Source: Acidobacteriota bacterium
GTDB taxonomy: Bacteria; Acidobacteriota; Vicinamibacteria; Fen-336
Assembly (NCBI GenBank): GCA_011526565.1
Contig: WYBL01000152.1
Coordinates: 1-64,000, forward strand
Direction of reading: 5' to 3'
DNA length: 64,000 nt
Below the pieces are notes generated by a model. That model searched no databases. It was not told the origin of the DNA and saw nothing but the letters and a program-made list of their open reading frames with translations. This document shows, piece by piece, positions 62,041-64,000 of the stretch. Each line of letters starts with the position of its first letter. The first letter of the stretch is position 1. A program made the position numbers and the translations under genes.

Positions 62041-62792
62041 GCCCCGCCACGGCCGAGGTGCTCGTCGACCGATCGCCCTCCGGGGCGGAGGCGGCCGCGC
62101 GGGTGAGCGACGCCGAGTTCGCGCGGCTGCTGCTCGTGCCGCGTGGCCGGCTCGCCGAGGGCCTGCTGCGCGAGCGCGCCGAGGCGGCGCGCGCCTGGTA
62201 CGCCCTTCGCGGGCGCCCGCTGCTGCTCGCGCGGCGGGCGGCGCTGGCGCGTTGCGAGGCGGGAGGCGTGGCGCTGGAGGGCGGCGGGTGGCTTCCCGGC
62301 GCCGCGTTCGCCGAGCGCCTGCGCGCCGCCGGCGGCCGCGGGCTGTTCGCCGTGCTGGCCAGCGCCGGGCCGGAGGTCGACGAGGCGAGTGCCGCCGCGT
62401 GGGCCGAGGGCCGGCCCGACGACGGCTTCTTCCTCGAGCGCTTCGGCGTCGCGGTGGCCGAAGAGCTGCTGCGCGGCGCGGCCGTCGCGCTGTGCCGCGA
62501 GGCCGAAGCGGCGGGGGAGACGTTGCTGCCGCCGCTGTCGCCGGGCTGCGGCGACTGGGAGCTCGCGGCGCAGGCGCCGCTGTGGTCGCTGCTCGCGGGC
62601 GATGCAGCCCTGCCCCCTCCCGTCGAGCTGCTGGCGTCCGGGCAGCTTCGGCCGAAGGCGTCGATCCTGGCGGCGCTCGCCGTGGCAACCCGGGCGGCGG
62701 AGCCGGCGGCCGCGGGCCCGCGCGAGGCCTGCCGCGGCTGCGACCTGCATCCCTGCGCCTTCCGGCGCGCGCCGTATCGGGGAGTGGCATGA
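62037..62792 (+). CDS. Stand-alone MetH-activation-domain-like protein
   Basis: About 251 residues from a GTG at 62037. Residues about 120-220 match the C-terminal reactivation domain of cobalamin-dependent methionine synthase, with LSPGCGDWELAAQAPLWSLL and ASGQLRPKASILAA; MetH itself has Tyr where Cys stands in SPGCG. The C-terminus adds CRGCDLHPCAF, a C-x2-C-x4-C cluster that could hold a metal. Similar genes occur in corrinoid methyltransferase operons. A role in corrinoid repair or methyl-transfer is inferred. It overlaps the next ATG by four bases. Confidence 0.7.
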   Translation: MSPATAEVLVDRSPSGAEAAARVSDAEFARLLLVPRGRLAEGLLRERAEAARAWYALRGRPLLLARRAALARCEAGGVALEGGGWLPGAAFAERLRAAGGRGLFAVLASAGPEVDEASAAAWAEGRPDDGFFLERFGVAVAEELLRGAAVALCREAEAAGETLLPPLSPGCGDWELAAQAPLWSLLAGDAALPPPVELLASGQLRPKASILAALAVATRAAEPAAAGPREACRGCDLHPCAFRRAPYRGVA

Positions 62793-63685
62793 GCAACCTG
62801 CTGAGAGCCGCCGCGGAGCGGGTGCTCCTGGGCGACGGGGCGATGGGCACGCAGTTGCAGCAGGCCGGGCTGGAGTCCGGCCACTGCGGCGAGGCGTGGA
62901 ACCTCGACCACCCGGAGCGCGTGCTGGCGATCCAGCGCGCCTACGTGGCGGCGGGCTCCGACTGCCTGATCACCAACACCTTCGGCGCCAGCCGCGTGAT
63001 GCTCGAGCGCCACGGCGAAGGCGACCGGGTGGTGGCCATCAACCGAGCGGGCGCGGAGCTGGCGCGGCAGGCGTTCGGCGGCCGGCCGGGCTTCGTGCTC
63101 GGCGACATCGGCCCCTTCGGCGGGCTGATGGAGCCCTACGGGGAGATCGCGCGCGCGACCGTGGAGGCCGCGTTCCGCGAGCAGGCGAAGGCGCTGGTCG
63201 CCGGCGGGGTCGACGCCATCATCGTCGAGACCCAGACGGCCCTCGAGGAGCTGGAGATCGTGATCGCCGCGGCCCGCGACGCCGGGGCGAAGGTCGTGAT
63301 CGGCTCCATCGCGTTCGACAAGATGCTCGACGAGGACGACGTGCGGACCATGATGGGGGTGAGTCCCGAGACCGCCGCCGAGTTCCTGGTCGCCCGCGGC
63401 GCCGACGTCGCGGCGCTCAACTGCGGCACGGGCGTCGACATGCGGATGGCGGCGGCGATCGTGCGCCGCTACCGCGCGGCCTGCGGCCTGCCGGTGATGG
63501 CCCAGCCCAACGCGGGCGCCCCGGTGCTGGAGAACCTGCAGGTCGTCTACAAGCAGACGGCGGAGGAGATGGCGGCCGGCCTGCAGGAGCTGCTGGCGGC
63601 GGGCGCCCGCATCGTCGGCGGCTGCTGCGGCAGCACCCCCGCCCACATCGCCGCCCTGCGGGCGAGGCTCGACTCATGCAAGTGA
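62789..63685 (+). CDS. Homocysteine S-methyltransferase-family protein
   Basis: 298 residues. The barrel starts with VLLGDGAMGTQLQQAGL, then DCLITNTFGASRVML, LGDIGPFGG and VETQTALEE. The zinc ligands are Cys 212 in ALNCGTGVD and Cys 279-280 in GGCCGSTPAH. In MetH the N-terminal domain has this fold and takes the methyl group from corrinoid to homocysteine, so this is probably the acceptor side of the pathway. It overlaps the next ATG by ten bases. Confidence 0.92.
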   Translation: MSNLLRAAAERVLLGDGAMGTQLQQAGLESGHCGEAWNLDHPERVLAIQRAYVAAGSDCLITNTFGASRVMLERHGEGDRVVAINRAGAELARQAFGGRPGFVLGDIGPFGGLMEPYGEIARATVEAAFREQAKALVAGGVDAIIVETQTALEELEIVIAAARDAGAKVVIGSIAFDKMLDEDDVRTMMGVSPETAAEFLVARGADVAALNCGTGVDMRMAAAIVRRYRAACGLPVMAQPNAGAPVLENLQVVYKQTAEEMAAGLQELLAAGARIVGGCCGSTPAHIAALRARLDSCK

Positions 63686-64000
63686 CGATCGCGATCGACG
63701 AAGCCGCCGCCGAGCAGCACCTCGGCTCCCACCTGAAGGACGGCTCGGGCATCGGCATCAACTACGCCGACGCCTACCTCAAGCCGTTCAGGCTGACGCT
63801 GGAGGACGGCCGCAAGCTGCTGTGCAAGCGCCGCGGCCTCAAGCTCACGCTGACGATCGGCGACCGCTCGGGCGAGGGCCTGATGCGCCGCCTGCAGCAC
63901 GGCCCCGACGAGCGCCGCATCCTGCGCGAGGCGCTGAAGGAAGCCGCGACGGCGGCCGGCGCGACGATCGCCTTCGAACCCGGCGCGGTGCTCCTGGAGC
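63676..64000 (+). CDS. Unknown protein, 5' part only (cut by window end)
   Basis: Starts at the ATG 63676 and stays open to the last base (about 108 residues). Opening MQVTIAIDEAAAEQHLGSHL, then INYADAYLKPFRLTLEDGRK, LTIGDRSGEGLMRRLQHGPDERRI and ATIAFEPGAVLLE. I recognise no family. It overlaps the homocysteine methyltransferase gene by ten bases, so it belongs to the corrinoid operon. Confidence 0.55.
   Translation, partial: MQVTIAIDEAAAEQHLGSHLKDGSGIGINYADAYLKPFRLTLEDGRKLLCKRRGLKLTLTIGDRSGEGLMRRLQHGPDERRILREALKEAATAAGATIAFEPGAVLLE

Overview
The window is about 64 kb of very GC-rich bacterial chromosome with dense, often translationally coupled genes (ATGA, GTGA, TTGA and TGATG junctions are common). 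A porin-like outer-membrane protein, a lipoprotein solute-binding protein and signal-peptide proteins point to a diderm heterotroph. The mix of Pkn-type Ser/Thr kinases fused to other signalling domains, an OPT transporter, cyanophycinase, TrlF-like and DUF499-type defence genes and a corrinoid methyltransferase set would fit Acidobacteriota, Myxococcota or a related phylum. No rRNA, tRNA or other phylogenetic marker is visible, so this placement is only an inference.

Layout. 1-3277 (minus): a four-gene operon of LiaF-like membrane proteins, a LytS-type histidine kinase and a solute-binding protein. It is divergent from a Ser/Thr kinase-receiver-LytTR fusion (3416-5098), with a LytTR-type direct-repeat operator between them. 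5131-6137: an MNT/HEPN toxin-antitoxin pair. 6243-14609: a coupled glycan assembly and export operon (GH-GT2 fusion, ABC exporter, glycosyltransferase, YdjC-type deacetylase, membrane alkaline-phosphatase-superfamily enzyme). 14677-20373: class-A-beta-lactamase-like hydrolase, SDR, acetyl-CoA synthetase, OPT transporter. 20430-21007: VapBC. 21017-22955: isoaspartyl peptidase and secreted cyanophycinase, a cyanophycin-degradation pair. 23004-24334: ArsR repressor with a double SRPBCC protein.

24335-41572 is the accessory region. A 16-kb operon (25533-41142) encodes a SNF2-type helicase with a C-terminal DUF3883 nuclease-like domain, a receiver protein, a GHKL histidine kinase, a DUF1156 DNA methyltransferase, a TrlF-like PHP/SMC ATPase, an AlbA/RecG-like protein and a HEPN-DUF499 ATPase. 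It looks like a modification-based anti-phage system with its own two-component pair. A near-identical GC-rich intergenic element lies on each side of it, and several island genes have visibly lower GC than the backbone.

41573-51146 returns to core functions: serine dehydratase, a second Ser/Thr kinase with a porin-like protein, P5C dehydrogenase, NhaA and a GH99-like secreted hydrolase. 51246-56095 is a tight five-gene operon (HemW/HemN-like radical SAM, chorismate-lyase-like, hotdog thioesterase, aryl-CoA ligase-like, halogenase-like flavoprotein) that looks like an uncharacterised aromatic specialised-metabolism pathway. 56298-64000 is a regulated corrinoid methyl-transfer operon: IclR regulator, saccharopine-dehydrogenase-like, non-pyrrolysine MttB homologue, corrinoid protein, RACo-like reactivator, a stand-alone MetH-activation-like domain, a homocysteine methyltransferase-like protein and an unknown gene that runs off the window. 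It is probably for demethylating a quaternary amine.
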